The translations under genes and the position numbers were made by a program. The notes below the pieces were generated by a model. The model was not told where the DNA came from. It worked only from the letters and a program-made list of their open reading frames with translations, and ran no database searches. This document shows, one piece after another, positions 15,697 through 25,602 of a DNA stretch of 64,000 nt (position 1 is its first letter; each line of letters opens with the position of its first letter). Location: positions 1 through 64,000 of the forward strand of contig NZ_LAKD02000005.1 in the NCBI RefSeq assembly GCF_000968685.2, in the 5' to 3' direction. Source of the stretch: Streptomyces antioxidans. Its GTDB lineage: Bacteria > Actinomycetota > Actinomycetes > Streptomycetales > Streptomycetaceae.

Positions 15697-16908
15697 TCAG
15701 CCCGTCACGCCCCGCCCCGCCCGGTCGCCGACCCCGTCCACCGACCGCGAGAGCAGCTCCGTCAGGTGGCCGTTGACCACCTCCGGGTGCTCGAGGATCA
15801 CCAGGTGCCCGGCCTCCTCGAGGATCACCAGCTCGGCGCCCGGAAGCAGCTCCGCGATGGCCTCGCTGTGTTCCATCGGGGTGATGAGGTCCTTGTCACC
15901 CGCGAGCACCAGCACCGGCACACCGTCGAAGTGCGGCAGCGCGGCCGCCTTGTCGTGGGCGATGAACGCCGGGTAGAACTCCGCGACCACATCGATCGGT
16001 GTGGCCTCGATCAGCCGCTCGGCGAACCGCGCCACCCCCGGGTCCACGTCCTTCGAGCCGAACGAATAGCGCTTGATCAGCCCCGCGAACAGGTCCGCGG
16101 TCGCCCGCCGCCCGCGCTCGACCAGGTCGGCCTGCCAGCCCAGCGCCTTCAGCAGCCCGGGCAGCACCCGCCGCACCGCGTTCACCCCGACCACCGGGAG
16201 GCCGAAGCTGACCTCGCCGAGGCGCCCCGCAGAGGTGCCGATGAAGGCCGCGCCGATCACCCGCTCCCGGATCAGATCGGGGTACTGCGCGGCCAGCGCC
16301 ATCATCGTCATGCCGCCCATGGAGTGGCCGACGAGCACCAGCGGCCCCTCGGGCGCCGTCGCGTCGATCACCGCCTTGAGGTCGCGGCCGAGCTGGTCGA
16401 TGCTGATCGCCTCGCCGTCCGCCTGGGCGCAGCCGCGCGCCGAGCGGCCGTGGCAGCGCTGGTCCCAGTAGACGGTGCGGACCACCTCGCGCAGCGCGGA
16501 GCGCTGGAAGTGCCAGGAGTCCTGGGCGAGGCAGTAGCCATGGCTGAAGATCATGGTGACGGGGGCGGGGGCGCGGCGCCCGAACCTCCGCTTGCGCCGG
16601 GGCGAGGGCGAGGCGGCGTTCTCCCGCATCTCCTCGACCTCGTAGTAGATCTCGGTGCCGTCCTCGGCGACCGCCGTCCCCGGGGTGCCGCGCAGCGTGC
16701 CGTACGGACCCTCGGCGTCCAGGGCGAGCCGCGCCTTGCGCCGTACGCCGCGGCCGACCGTCAGCCGCTCGAGCGCGACACCGGCCGCCGCCCCCGCCGC
16801 CAGCACGCCGATCGCGGCCCCCGCGAATCCGGCGCCCCGGCGCCAGCTCACGGCTGTGGCCCCCGCCGCGACTCGTGTCGCCATCTCTGCCGTGCTCTCG
16901 TCGCCCAT
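15697..16908 (-). CDS. Alpha/beta hydrolase with N-terminal membrane helix
   Basis: The 403-residue protein has a hydrophobic N-terminal segment (about 22-45) that is probably a signal anchor, then an alpha/beta-hydrolase domain. The oxyanion region is FSHGYCL, the nucleophile elbow is GHSMGG (serine), and LAGDKDLITP with EEAGHLVILEHP supply the acid and histidine. A lipase or esterase at the membrane is likely; the substrate is unknown. The start is 2 bp after the alr stop, and its ribosome site lies inside the end of alr, so alr and this gene form an operon that continues toward tsaE. Confidence 0.85.
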   Translation of the reverse strand: MGDESTAEMATRVAAGATAVSWRRGAGFAGAAIGVLAAGAAAGVALERLTVGRGVRRKARLALDAEGPYGTLRGTPGTAVAEDGTEIYYEVEEMRENAASPSPRRKRRFGRRAPAPVTMIFSHGYCLAQDSWHFQRSALREVVRTVYWDQRCHGRSARGCAQADGEAISIDQLGRDLKAVIDATAPEGPLVLVGHSMGGMTMMALAAQYPDLIRERVIGAAFIGTSAGRLGEVSFGLPVVGVNAVRRVLPGLLKALGWQADLVERGRRATADLFAGLIKRYSFGSKDVDPGVARFAERLIEATPIDVVAEFYPAFIAHDKAAALPHFDGVPVLVLAGDKDLITPMEHSEAIAELLPGAELVILEEAGHLVILEHPEVVNGHLTELLSRSVDGVGDRAGRGVTG

Positions 16909-16910
16909 GG

Positions 16911-18065
16911 TCAGTTCCCTGTGCCCCCGTCCTCACCTACATAAACGCGGGGGATACGGGCCGAGATCCTGGTCACGATCTCGTACGCGATCGAGCCCAC
17001 GGCCCGCGCCCAGTCCTCGACGGTCGGCTCGCCCCGGTCCCCCGGGCCGAACAGCACCGCCTCGTCCCCCGGGGCGGCGGTGTCGCCGCCCAGATCCACC
17101 ACGAACTGGTCCATGGCGACCGTACCCGCGATGGTCCGCCACTTCCCCGCGACCAGCACCGGGCCGGTGCCCGACGCATGGCGCGGGATGCCGTCACCGT
17201 AGCCGACGGGCACCAGCGCGAGGGTCGTCTCACCGGGGGTCACATAGCGGTGCCCGTAGGAGACGCCGTGACCGCCCGGCACCCGCTTCACGGAGGCGAG
17301 CGCGGCGGACAGTGTCATCACCGGGCGCAGCCCGAAGTCGGCGGCCGCGCCGAGTTCGGGGCTCGGGGAGATGCCGTACGTGGAGATGCCGGTCCGTACG
17401 AGGTCGAAGTGGGACTCGGGGACGGTCAGGGTCGCCGGGGAGTTGGCCATGTGGCGCACCTCGGGCCGCAGCCCCGCCCGTTCGGCGTGGGCCACCATCT
17501 CGCGGAAGACCGACAGCTGGGCGGCGATGGACGGATGGCCCGGCTCGTCCGCGCAGGCGAAGTGGGACCACAGCCCCGTCACCCGGATGGCCCCTTGCGC
17601 CTCGGCGGCGCGCGCCTCGTCGACCAGGGCGGGCCAGTCGGCGGGCTGACAGCCGTTGCGGCCGAGCCCGGTGTCCGCCTTGAGGTGCAGCCGCGCCGTA
17701 CGGCCGCACGCGCGGGCCGCGGCGACGGCCTCGCGCAGCGCCCACAGCCCGCTGGCCGAGACGTCGATGTCCGCCTCGATGGCCTGCCGCCAGGGGCCGC
17801 CGGGCGTCCACAGCCAGCACATCAGCCGGCCCGTGTCCCCGGCCGCCCGCAGCGCGAACGCCTCCTCGGGCGTGGCCGCGCCCAGCCAGTCCGCGCCCGC
17901 CGCGCGGGCGGCGCGCGCGCACGGCACCATGCCGTGGCCATAGGCGTCCGACTTGACCACGGTCATCAGCTCGGCCGTGGGTGCCGCGGCGCGCAGCGCC
18001 CTCACGTTGGCCCGTAGGGCGGCCAGATCGACCACGGCACGGGCACGCATCGGTGTCTCGTCCAT
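16911..18065 (-). CDS. alr: Alanine racemase
   Basis: This 384-residue PLP enzyme interconverts L- and D-alanine for peptidoglycan. Lys38 in VVKSDAYGHG binds PLP and Tyr270 in VSYGHRY is the second catalytic base, in the expected barrel-plus-beta-domain layout. The ATG at 18065 gives the usual length; the much longer upstream frame is antisense to nnr and is not coding. It is divergent from the NAD(P)HX repair gene, as in other Streptomyces, and the hydrolase gene follows it after 2 bp. Confidence 0.96.
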   Translation of the reverse strand: MDETPMRARAVVDLAALRANVRALRAAAPTAELMTVVKSDAYGHGMVPCARAARAAGADWLGAATPEEAFALRAAGDTGRLMCWLWTPGGPWRQAIEADIDVSASGLWALREAVAAARACGRTARLHLKADTGLGRNGCQPADWPALVDEARAAEAQGAIRVTGLWSHFACADEPGHPSIAAQLSVFREMVAHAERAGLRPEVRHMANSPATLTVPESHFDLVRTGISTYGISPSPELGAAADFGLRPVMTLSAALASVKRVPGGHGVSYGHRYVTPGETTLALVPVGYGDGIPRHASGTGPVLVAGKWRTIAGTVAMDQFVVDLGGDTAAPGDEAVLFGPGDRGEPTVEDWARAVGSIAYEIVTRISARIPRVYVGEDGGTGN

Positions 18066-18170
18066 CTCCGTCAGTCTCTCAGGCGCGTCCCCCGAACGGA
18101 GTGTGTGCTTCTCCGCATGGAGTGCCTCGCTTCCACGCAAGGAGTGCCCTCTGTTCGGGAGACTATGGGT

Positions 18171-19628
18171 ATGAGGATTGCCTACAGCGTCGAGACCGTA
18201 CGGGCCGCCGAGCGCGAACTGATGGCGCGGCTGCCCGAAGGAGCGCTCATGCAGCGCGCGGCGGCGGGACTCGCGGCGGCGTGCGCCGATCTGCTGGGCC
18301 GGGTGTACGGCTCCCGGGTCACCCTGCTCATCGGCAGCGGCGACAACGGCGGCGACGCACTCTACGCGGGCGCCCGCCTGTCCCACCGCGGCGCGGGCGT
18401 CACGGCCGTACTGCTCAGCCCTGACCGTGCCCACGCGGGCGGCCTCACCGCGCTGCGGGCGGCGGGCGGGCGAGTGGCCGTCGGTGACGGCGAGGCGAAG
18501 GGTGACGCCGAGGCGGCCGTGGCGCGCGCCGATCTCGTCATCGACGGAATCGTCGGCATCGGCGGCAAGGGCGGGCTGCGGCCCGACGCGGAGCGCCTGG
18601 TACGGGCGGTGCGCGGCACCCTCGTCGCCGTGGACCTGCCCAGTGGGGTCGACGCCGACACGGGCGAGGTACGCGGCTCCGCCGTGGACGCGGACGCCAC
18701 GATCACCTTCGGCACGTACAAGCCGGGGCTGCTCATCGACCCCGCCCGCACCCACGCGGGCGCCCTGCGGCTGGTCGACATCGGGCTGGGCGCCCACCTC
18801 CCGGCCGACCCCGGCGTGGAGGCGCTGCAGCACGAGGACGTGGCGGCGCTGCTGCCCCGGCCCTCGGCGGAGAGCGACAAGTACCGGCGCGGCGTGGTGG
18901 GCGTGGTCGCGGGCTCCGCCCGCTACCCGGGCGCGGCCGTACTGGCCGTCTCGGGCGCGCTGCGGGGCGGCGCGGGGGCGGTGCGCTACGTCGGCCCCGC
19001 CGCCGACAACGTCATCGCGCGCTTCCCCGAGACCCTCGTCCACGCCGGGCCCCCGGCCAAGGCGGGCCGGGTCCAGTCGTGGGTCGTCGGCCCGGGCCTC
19101 GGCGACGGTGCGGCGGCCCGGCACTCCCTGGAGGACGTCCTCGCCTCCGATGTGCCGGTCCTGGTCGACGCCGATGGACTCCACCTACTGCCCACCGGCG
19201 GTGACCTGCGCAAACGTGAGGCGGCCACGGTCCTCACCCCACATGCGGGCGAGGCGGCGGCGCTGCTCGGCGTAAGCCGCGAGGAGGTCGAGTCGGGCCG
19301 GCTGGCCGCCGTAAGGGCACTGTCCGAGCGCTACGGCGCGACCGTACTGCTGAAGGGCTCGACCACGCTGATCGCCGCCGAGCACCACCCGGTGCGCGTC
19401 AACCCCACCGGCGTCGGCTGGCTGGCCACGGCGGGCAGCGGCGATGTGCTGTCCGGCCTGATCGGCTCCCTGCTCGCCACGGGTCTCCCCGCCCGCGACG
19501 CGGCCTCGGTGGGCGCCTACCTCCACGGCCTGGCCGCCCGCCGCACCACGGCCCCACACGGCGCACCCATCGCGGCGTACGACGTCTCCACGGCGCTTAC
19601 GGACACGTGGCGGGACGTACTGGCCTAA
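18171..19628 (+). CDS. nnr: Bifunctional NAD(P)H-hydrate epimerase / ADP-dependent dehydratase
   Basis: This 485-residue protein fuses the YjeF_N epimerase domain (about 1-210, with SGDNGGDALYAGARL and VDLPSGVDADTG) to a ribokinase-like dehydratase domain (about 225-485, with GSARYPGAAVLA, TPHAGEAAALLG and TAGSGDVLSGLIG). Together they repair hydrated NADH and NADPH back to the active cofactors in the cytosol. The ATG at 18171 has GGGAG at the right distance; the ATG at 18165 is too close to it. It is divergent from alr. Confidence 0.95.
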   Translation: MRIAYSVETVRAAERELMARLPEGALMQRAAAGLAAACADLLGRVYGSRVTLLIGSGDNGGDALYAGARLSHRGAGVTAVLLSPDRAHAGGLTALRAAGGRVAVGDGEAKGDAEAAVARADLVIDGIVGIGGKGGLRPDAERLVRAVRGTLVAVDLPSGVDADTGEVRGSAVDADATITFGTYKPGLLIDPARTHAGALRLVDIGLGAHLPADPGVEALQHEDVAALLPRPSAESDKYRRGVVGVVAGSARYPGAAVLAVSGALRGGAGAVRYVGPAADNVIARFPETLVHAGPPAKAGRVQSWVVGPGLGDGAAARHSLEDVLASDVPVLVDADGLHLLPTGGDLRKREAATVLTPHAGEAAALLGVSREEVESGRLAAVRALSERYGATVLLKGSTTLIAAEHHPVRVNPTGVGWLATAGSGDVLSGLIGSLLATGLPARDAASVGAYLHGLAARRTTAPHGAPIAAYDVSTALTDTWRDVLA

Positions 19629-19688
19629 GGGTCCCGCGCGTTCCGCTGGTTGCGGGTGCGTGGTGGTTGCTGGGGTGCGCCCGCCACT

Positions 19689-19728
19689 CGTGGTGGATGC
19701 CGGGGGCGGGGCCTCCGGGGCGGCGCCC
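19689..19728. repeat. Left copy of an inverted extragenic repeat
   Basis: The 40 bp here match the reverse complement of 20476-20515 at 38 positions. The core is GCCGGGGGCGGGGCCT. Both copies sit in gaps on either side of the 19895-20260 gene. Confidence 0.75.
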
Positions 19729-19894
19729 CCCGGCACCCACCGCGCGCCCCAGGCGCACCTCCACGCACCTGCATATGCAACCCGCGCCGCAGGACTGGCG
19801 ATCGTAGACTCCAGGCCCTGCGTACGGACTTCGGTTCCCTCGCTCGCGATGTGCGAGTCGCCGAGTTGGATGCCGAGTGACGAAAGGGGCAGGG

Positions 19895-20260
19895 ATGTCA
19901 CGGACCGAGGGTGCCCGGCTGTTCCGGGAGGCGTGGATCGCGGGAGTGCGGCGGCACTTCCCCGGGGAGCCCAAGCCGGGTTATGTGACCCCCTGGGAAG
20001 AGACCCCGGAATGGGAACGGATTGCTGCCGGGGCGGTGTACGAGCAGGTGAAGCAGTTCCTGGAGGTAAGCGAGGGGCAGGCCGGGCGACTTTCGCGGGA
20101 GCAGAAGGGGCGCTTCGTCGCCACGTGCTGGACCGCGCAGATGTACCGGCACTTCGAGGACCCGAAGCCCGGGTACGTCGCCGACTGGCCGGATCTTCCC
20201 GGCTGGCAGCAGGAGACGGACGCGGACATCTTCGAGGAGATCGTGAAGGACGCCGACTGA
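19895..20260 (+). CDS. Hypothetical protein with two internal repeats
   Basis: A 121-residue cytosolic protein, function not recognised. Its two halves are related: RRHFPGEPKPGYVTPWEETPEWE (about residues 17-40) and YRHFEDPKPGYVADWPDLPGWQ (about 82-104) align over the HF..PKPGYV..W..xPxW pattern, each followed by an acidic amphipathic helix. The ATG at 19895 is preferred over a GTG at 19877 because GGGG/AGGG lies just upstream of it. Extragenic inverted repeats flank it on both sides. Confidence 0.75.
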   Translation: MSRTEGARLFREAWIAGVRRHFPGEPKPGYVTPWEETPEWERIAAGAVYEQVKQFLEVSEGQAGRLSREQKGRFVATCWTAQMYRHFEDPKPGYVADWPDLPGWQQETDADIFEEIVKDAD

Positions 20261-20611
20261 CCGGCGTCAGGCTACGGCGGCTTGCCCTTGTCATGGAACG
20301 GTCCCGGCGGGCGTACCCGATCGGACGGGGTCTGGGCCGCCGGGGTGCGGCCGCCGACGAGGCGGGAGGGGGTGGGGTCGGAGGGGTGGTGTCCTGGACG
20401 CTCACGCATATTTGTGGCGCCAATCTCCGGCCCACGCAAAGCCCCCGGCCAAGGGCGCCGTAAATGTGCGGTCCAGGGCGCCGCCCCGCAGGCCCCGCCC
20501 CCGGCACCCACCACGAACAGCAGGCACACCACCCACGCCCCCGCACACGCAAGCGCACCGACACCACCCACGCACCCGCACCCGCACCCGCAACCCGCAC
20601 CCCGCGAGCCC
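20261..20611. other. Intergenic region, no gene seen
   Basis: Downstream of the two-repeat gene this 351-bp stretch has no supported gene. It carries the right copy of the inverted extragenic repeat (20476-20515), then a stretch of CACCCGCACC-like low complexity before the acpS stop. An unusual AT-richer piece, ACGCATATTTGTGG, lies near 20404. Confidence 0.6.
20476..20515. repeat. Right copy of an inverted extragenic repeat
   Basis: This is the reverse-complement partner of 19689-19728, differing at 2 of 40 positions. The distance of about 750 bp makes direct hairpin formation unlikely, so it is better viewed as a dispersed GC-rich element present in two orientations. Confidence 0.75.
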
Positions 20612-20980
20612 TCAGCCCTCCGCGATCACCACCGCCGAGGCGACGCCCGCGTCGTGGCTCAGGGAGACGTGGAGGCCCCGTACGCCCAGCCGGTCCGCGC
20701 ATACGGCGACCGTGCCGCGGACCGAGAGGCGGGGGCGGCCGGTTGGTTCGGTGAGGATTTCGGCGTCGGTCCAGCGGAGGCCGCCGGGGGCGCCCAGGGA
20801 CTTGGCCAGCGCCTCCTTGGCCGCGAAGCGGGCGGCCAGGGAGGCCGTGCCGCGGCGCTCCCCGCTCGGCAGCCACAGCTCGCGCTCGACGAACAGCCGG
20901 TCCGCCATCCCGGGGGTGCGCCGCAGCGCGTCGTCGAAGCGATCGATCTCGGCGACGTCGATGCCGACGCCGATGATCAC
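20612..20980 (-). CDS. acpS: Holo-[acyl-carrier-protein] synthase
   Basis: This 122-residue phosphopantetheinyl transferase moves the 4'-phosphopantetheine arm of CoA to the serine of acyl carrier protein. [12 protein letters not shown] at the N-terminus and [13 protein letters not shown] in the middle carry the Mg-binding Asp and Glu. HVSLSHD near the C-terminus completes the signature. It follows glmS with a 34-bp gap on the same strand. Confidence 0.95.
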   Translation of the reverse strand: MIIGVGIDVAEIDRFDDALRRTPGMADRLFVERELWLPSGERRGTASLAARFAAKEALAKSLGAPGGLRWTDAEILTEPTGRPRLSVRGTVAVCADRLGVRGLHVSLSHDAGVASAVVIAEG

Positions 20981-21014
20981 GGCGTCACTCGACGGGTCCG
21001 GCCGGGCCCACCGC

Positions 21015-22862
21015 TCACTCGACCGTCACCGACTTCGCCAGGTTCCTCGGCTGGTCGACCTCGTTGCCGCGCGCCGTCGCCAGCTCGCACGCGAAGACCT
21101 GCAGCGGCACGGTCGCGACCAGCGGCTGGAGGAGCGTGGGGGTAGCGGGGATCTCGATGAGGTGGTCGGCGTACGGGGCCACCGCCTCGTCGCCGCGCTC
21201 GGCGATCACGATGGTGCGGGCGCCCCGGGCCCGGATCTCCTGGATATTGGAGACGATCTTGTCGTGGAGGACCGACCGCCCGCGCGGCGACGGTACGACC
21301 ACCACCACCGGCACGTCCTGCTCGATCAGCGCGATCGGCCCGTGCTTGAGCTCGCCCGCCGCGAACCCCTCGGCGTGCATATACGCGAGCTCCTTGAGCT
21401 TGAGCGCGCCCTCCAGGGCGACGGGGAATCCCACATGCCGCCCCAGGAAGAGCACGGTGTTCTTCTCGGCGAGGGTGCGGGCCAGCTCCCGTACCGGCTC
21501 CATGGTCTCCAGGACCTCGTCCACCTGGGTCGCGATCTCCGACAGCTCGCGGACCACGGAGAGGATCTCGTCGCCCCACTTGGTGCCGCGCACCTGGCCC
21601 AAGTAGAGGGCGACCAGGTAGCAGGCCACCAGCTGGGTGAGGAACGCCTTGGTGGAGGCGACGGCCACCTCGGGCCCGGCGTGGGTGTAGAGCACCGCGT
21701 CCGACTCGCGCGGAATCGTGGAGCCATTCGTATTGCAGATCGCCAGCACCTTCGCGCCCTGCTCACGGGCGTGCCGCAGCGCCATCAGGGTGTCCATGGT
21801 CTCGCCGGACTGGGAGATCGCGATGACGAGGGTGCGCTGGTCCAGGATCGGGTCGCGGTAGCGGAACTCGCTGGCCAGCTCCGTCTCGCAGGGGATCCGG
21901 GTCCAGTGCTCGATGGCGTACTTGGCGATCATGCCCGCGTGGTACGCGGTGCCGCACGCCACGATCACGACCTTGCTGACCTCGCGCAGCACCGAGGCCG
22001 GGATGCGCACCTCGTCCAGGCAGAGGTTCCCGGCCAGGTCGATCCGGCCGAGCAGGGTGTCCGCGACGGCCTTCGGCTGCTCGGCGATCTCCTTGAGCAT
22101 GAAGTAGTCGTAGCCGCCCTTCTCGGCGGCGGAGGCGTCCCAGTCCACGTGGTACGGGCGGACCTCGGCCGGTGCCCCCTCGAAGTCGGTGACCGTCACA
22201 CCGTCCCTGCGGGCCTCCACGACCTGGTCCTGGCCCAGCTCGATGGCCTCGCGGGTGTGGGCGATGAAGGCGGCCACATCGGAGGCGAGGAACGCCTCCT
22301 CCTCGCCGACGCCGACGACCAGCGGCGAGTTGCGGCGCGCCCCGACCACCACATCGGGCGCGTCCGCGTGCACCGCGACCAGCGTGAAGGCCCCCTCCAG
22401 GCGGCGGCAGACCTGCCGCATGGCCTCGGCGAGGTCGCCGCAGGACGAGAACGACTCGGCGAGCAGATGCGCCACGACCTCGGTGTCGGTCTCGGAGGCC
22501 AGCTCATGACCGCGCTCGGCCAGCTCGGCGCGGAGCGCGGCGAAGTTCTCGATGATGCCGTTGTGGACGACGGAGACCCGGCCCGCGTTGTCCAGGTGCG
22601 GATGGGCGTTGGCATCGGTCGGGCCGCCGTGGGTGGCCCAGCGGGTGTGGCCGACGCCGGTGCCGCCGGTGGGCAGCGGGCGGTCGGCCAGCTCCTTCTC
22701 CAGGTTGCCGAGCTTGCCCGCCTTCTTGGCCGCCGCCAGCCCGCCGTCGGCCAGCACGGCGACGCCCGCCGAGTCATAGCCGCGGTACTCCAGCCGCTTG
22801 AGCCCGGCGAGGACCACATCGAGGGCCGACCGCCCTCCCACATAACCAACGATTCCGCACAT
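21015..22862 (-). CDS. glmS: Glutamine-fructose-6-phosphate aminotransferase
   Basis: This 615-residue enzyme makes glucosamine-6-phosphate, the first step to UDP-GlcNAc. MCGIVGYVG exposes the nucleophilic Cys after Met removal. The N-terminal glutaminase domain runs to about residue 225, and two SIS sugar-isomerase domains follow. The C-terminus [13 protein letters not shown] is conserved. The ATG at 22862 is fixed by the requirement for Cys at position 2. It is divergent from coaA with about 95 bp between. glmM, the next enzyme of the pathway, lies 1.2 kb away. Confidence 0.97.
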   Translation of the reverse strand: MCGIVGYVGGRSALDVVLAGLKRLEYRGYDSAGVAVLADGGLAAAKKAGKLGNLEKELADRPLPTGGTGVGHTRWATHGGPTDANAHPHLDNAGRVSVVHNGIIENFAALRAELAERGHELASETDTEVVAHLLAESFSSCGDLAEAMRQVCRRLEGAFTLVAVHADAPDVVVGARRNSPLVVGVGEEEAFLASDVAAFIAHTREAIELGQDQVVEARRDGVTVTDFEGAPAEVRPYHVDWDASAAEKGGYDYFMLKEIAEQPKAVADTLLGRIDLAGNLCLDEVRIPASVLREVSKVVIVACGTAYHAGMIAKYAIEHWTRIPCETELASEFRYRDPILDQRTLVIAISQSGETMDTLMALRHAREQGAKVLAICNTNGSTIPRESDAVLYTHAGPEVAVASTKAFLTQLVACYLVALYLGQVRGTKWGDEILSVVRELSEIATQVDEVLETMEPVRELARTLAEKNTVLFLGRHVGFPVALEGALKLKELAYMHAEGFAAGELKHGPIALIEQDVPVVVVVPSPRGRSVLHDKIVSNIQEIRARGARTIVIAERGDEAVAPYADHLIEIPATPTLLQPLVATVPLQVFACELATARGNEVDQPRNLAKSVTVE

Positions 22863-22957
22863 GGACGCAGCGTACGGCCCCCGGTCCCGGCCCGGGGTGA
22901 CCGACCCCACGCCCCGGCACCCCTCACTCGGCCGGTCCCTGGCATGACAATGAGGGG

Positions 22958-23968
22958 GTGATCACGTCAACCGCGCGCGAGGCGCGCACCGTGCGCGGCC
23001 CGCAGCGGCGGAGCGGCGAGGCGACCCCGTATGTGGACCTGTCCCGCGCCGAGTGGAGTGCGCTGCGGGACAAGACGCCGCTGCCGCTGACCGCCGACGA
23101 GGTCGAGAAGTTGCGGGGACTCGGCGACGTCATCGACCTCGACGAGGTGCGGGACGTCTATCTGCCGCTGTCCCGGCTGCTCAACCTCTACGTGGCCGCC
23201 ACCGGCAATCTGCGCGGCGCGCTCAACACCTTCCTGGGCGACACCAAGCGGGGCAACGGGGCCCAGCCCGGCACGCCGTTCGTGATCGGCGTGGCGGGGA
23301 GCGTCGCGGTCGGCAAGTCGACCACCGCGCGGCTGCTCCAGGCGCTGCTGGCCCGCTGGCCCGAGCATCCGCGGGTGGAGCTGATCACCACGGACGGCTT
23401 CCTCTACCCCAACGCCGAGCTGCGGCGCCGCGGGCTGATGTCCCGCAAGGGGTTCCCGGAGAGCTACGACCGCAGGGCGCTGACCCGCTTCGTCGCCGAT
23501 GTGAAGGCGGGCCGGGCGGAGGTCTCCGCGCCGGTCTACTCCCATCTGATCTACGACATCGTGCCGGACGAGCGGCTGACCGTGCACCGCCCCGACATCC
23601 TCATCGTCGAGGGGCTCAATGTGCTGCAGCCCGCGCTGCCGGGCAAGGACGGGCTGACCCGGGTGGGGCTCGCGGACTTCTTCGACTTCAGCGTGTACGT
23701 GGACGCCCGGACCGGGGACATCGAGCGCTGGTACCTGGGCCGTTTCAAGAAGCTGCGGGAGACGGCCTTCCAGGATCCGTCCTCGTACTTCCGCAAGTAC
23801 ACCCAGGTCTCGGAGGAGGAGGCGCTGGACTACGGGCGGATGATCTGGCGGACCATCAACAAGCCGAATCTGCAGCAGAATGTGCAGCCCACGCGGGGGC
23901 GGGCGACGTTGGTGCTGCGGAAGGGGCCCGACCACAAGGTGCAGCGGCTCTCGCTGCGCAAGCTGTAA
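22958..23968 (+). CDS. coaA: Pantothenate kinase, type I
   Basis: A 336-residue P-loop kinase that phosphorylates pantothenate, the first step in CoA synthesis. Walker A is [12 protein letters not shown], followed by [19 protein letters not shown] and [10 protein letters not shown], all typical of prokaryotic CoaA. The chosen GTG at 22958 gives a usual N-terminus ahead of [17 protein letters not shown] lies directly upstream. It is divergent from glmS; no other gene shares its unit, and a GC-rich element follows the stop. Confidence 0.93.
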   Translation: MITSTAREARTVRGPQRRSGEATPYVDLSRAEWSALRDKTPLPLTADEVEKLRGLGDVIDLDEVRDVYLPLSRLLNLYVAATGNLRGALNTFLGDTKRGNGAQPGTPFVIGVAGSVAVGKSTTARLLQALLARWPEHPRVELITTDGFLYPNAELRRRGLMSRKGFPESYDRRALTRFVADVKAGRAEVSAPVYSHLIYDIVPDERLTVHRPDILIVEGLNVLQPALPGKDGLTRVGLADFFDFSVYVDARTGDIERWYLGRFKKLRETAFQDPSSYFRKYTQVSEEEALDYGRMIWRTINKPNLQQNVQPTRGRATLVLRKGPDHKVQRLSLRKL

Positions 23969-24103
23969 CGGGGGCTCCGCCCCGGACCCCGCTCCTCAAA
24001 CGCCGGGGGGGGCTGGACTTTCCCCGGACGGAGCTGGATTTCCTCCGGACGGAGCTGGATTTTCCTGAGGGCGGATTTTCCCGGACGGGGGTGGATTTGC
24101 CAG
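23969..24103. repeat. Streptomyces-type extragenic element plus short tandem repeats
   Basis: GGGGGCTCCGCCCCGGACCC right after the coaA stop, followed by GCTCCTCAAACGCCGG, is the reverse complement of a widely dispersed Streptomyces intergenic sequence. A shorter relative, TCCGGCGATTGAGGAC, is at 37372-37387. From 24012 to 24100 about three or four units of CTGGATTTTCC/CCGGACGGAG type follow. The hairpin part may terminate coaA and glmM. Confidence 0.6.
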
Positions 24104-25462
24104 TTAGCCCAGGGCCGACTTCACCGCGTCCGCCAGGCGGCCCGCGACCGAGCGGGCCTGCTCGATGTCGGCGGCCTCGACCATGACCCGGACCAGCGGC
24201 TCCGTGCCCGAGGGGCGGAGCAGCACCCGGCCGGTCTCGCCCAGCTCGCGCTCGGCCTCGGCGACGGCCGCGGCCACGTCCGCACTGGAGGCGACGCGGG
24301 ACTTGTCCACGTCGGGGACGTTGACCAGGACCTGGGGCAGCCGCTCCATGACGCCCGCGAGGTCGGCCAGGGTGCGGCCGGTCGCGGCGACCCGGGCCGC
24401 GAGGAGCAGGCCGGTGAGGGTGCCGTCACCCGTCGTGGCGTGGTCGAGGACGATGACGTGGCCGGACTGCTCGCCGCCCAGCGCATAGCCGCGGGACTTC
24501 ATCTCCTCCAGGACGTAGCGGTCCCCGACCGCCGTCTGGACCAGCTCGACGCCCTCCCGCTCCATGGCCAGCTTGAAGCCGAGGTTGGACATCACGGTGC
24601 CGACCACCGCGTCCCCGCGCAGCCCGCCCGCCTCGCGCATGGCCAGGGCCAGGACGGCGAGGATCTGGTCGCCGTCGACCTCCCGGCCCGAGGCGTCCAC
24701 CGCGAGACAGCGGTCGGCGTCCCCGTCGTGGGCGACGCCGAGGTCCGCCCGGTGCTCCGCGACGGCCGCCTGGAGGCGGTCGAGGTGGGTGGAGCCGTAG
24801 CCGTCGTTGATGTTGAGCCCGTCCGGTTCTGTGCCGATCGTCACGACCTCGGCCCCGGCCCGCGTGAACGCCTCGGGGGAGACCCGGGCGGCGGCGCCGT
24901 GTGCTCCGTCGATGACGACCTTGAGGCCGTCGAGCCGGTTGGGGAGTACGCCGACCAGATGGGCCACATAGACGTCCAAGCCCTCGTCGTAGTCCCGGAC
25001 CCGGCCCACCCCGGCGCCCGTCGGCCGGTCCCACGGCTCACCGGAGGCATGGGCGCGGTAGGTGGTCTCGATGCGGTCCTCCAGCTCGTCGGCCAGCTTG
25101 TGGCCGCCGCGGGCGAAGAACTTGATCCCGTTGTCGGGCATCGGGTTGTGGCTCGCGGAGAGCATCACCCCGAGGTCCGCGTTGAGCGCCCCGGTCAGAT
25201 GCGCGACCGCCGGTGTGGGCAGCACGCCGACCCGCAGTACGTCCACCCCGGCGCTGGCCAGCCCCGCCACCACGGCCGCCTCCAGGAACTCCCCGGACGC
25301 TCGCGGATCCCGCCCGACCACCGCCACCGGACGATGGCCCTCGAAGGTTCCCGCCTCGGCGAGCACATGCGCCGCCGCTACCGACAGGCCGAGCGCCATC
25401 TCAGCCGTCAGATCGGCGTTCGCGACGCCGCGCACACCATCCGTACCGAAGAGTCGTCCCAC
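24104..25462 (-). CDS. glmM: Phosphoglucosamine mutase
   Basis: This 452-residue enzyme converts glucosamine-6-phosphate to glucosamine-1-phosphate on the way to UDP-GlcNAc. Ser104 in [10 protein letters not shown] is the phosphorylated catalytic residue, DGDADR binds Mg, and [12 protein letters not shown] binds the phosphate. The N-terminus [12 protein letters not shown] is conserved and fixes the start. The gene lies downstream of rpsI beyond a strong terminator, so it probably has its own promoter in the interval 25463-25533. Confidence 0.97.
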   Translation of the reverse strand: MGRLFGTDGVRGVANADLTAEMALGLSVAAAHVLAEAGTFEGHRPVAVVGRDPRASGEFLEAAVVAGLASAGVDVLRVGVLPTPAVAHLTGALNADLGVMLSASHNPMPDNGIKFFARGGHKLADELEDRIETTYRAHASGEPWDRPTGAGVGRVRDYDEGLDVYVAHLVGVLPNRLDGLKVVIDGAHGAAARVSPEAFTRAGAEVVTIGTEPDGLNINDGYGSTHLDRLQAAVAEHRADLGVAHDGDADRCLAVDASGREVDGDQILAVLALAMREAGGLRGDAVVGTVMSNLGFKLAMEREGVELVQTAVGDRYVLEEMKSRGYALGGEQSGHVIVLDHATTGDGTLTGLLLAARVAATGRTLADLAGVMERLPQVLVNVPDVDKSRVASSADVAAAVAEAERELGETGRVLLRPSGTEPLVRVMVEAADIEQARSVAGRLADAVKSALG

Positions 25463-25533
25463 TGGTGTCCTCCGAAGTTACGAGCTGGGGGGCTGAAGCT
25501 TGCTTGTAGGTATACGCCCCCCGGCGGCGATAG

Positions 25534-25576
25534 CCGAACGCCCCGGAGGCACGGATGGTGCCGCCGGGGCGTTCGG
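25534..25576 (-). terminator. Strong intrinsic-type terminator after rpsI
   Basis: CCGAACGCCCCGG (25534-25546) pairs perfectly with CCGGGGCGTTCGG (25564-25576), and an inner GGCAC/GTGCC pair extends the stem around a 5-nt loop. It lies 26 bp past the rpsI stop and separates rpsI from glmM. Confidence 0.85.
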
Positions 25577-25602
25577 GTGAAGCAGCGGTGCCGCGATGGG
25601 CG

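Noticed and set aside
16911..19184. 757-residue fusion of alr with an upstream domain
   Set aside because: The upstream half is antisense to the nnr gene; alanine racemase begins at 18065.
20412..22961. 849-residue plus-strand frame over acpS and glmS
   Set aside because: Antisense to two well-identified enzymes; shadow frame caused by third-position GC bias.
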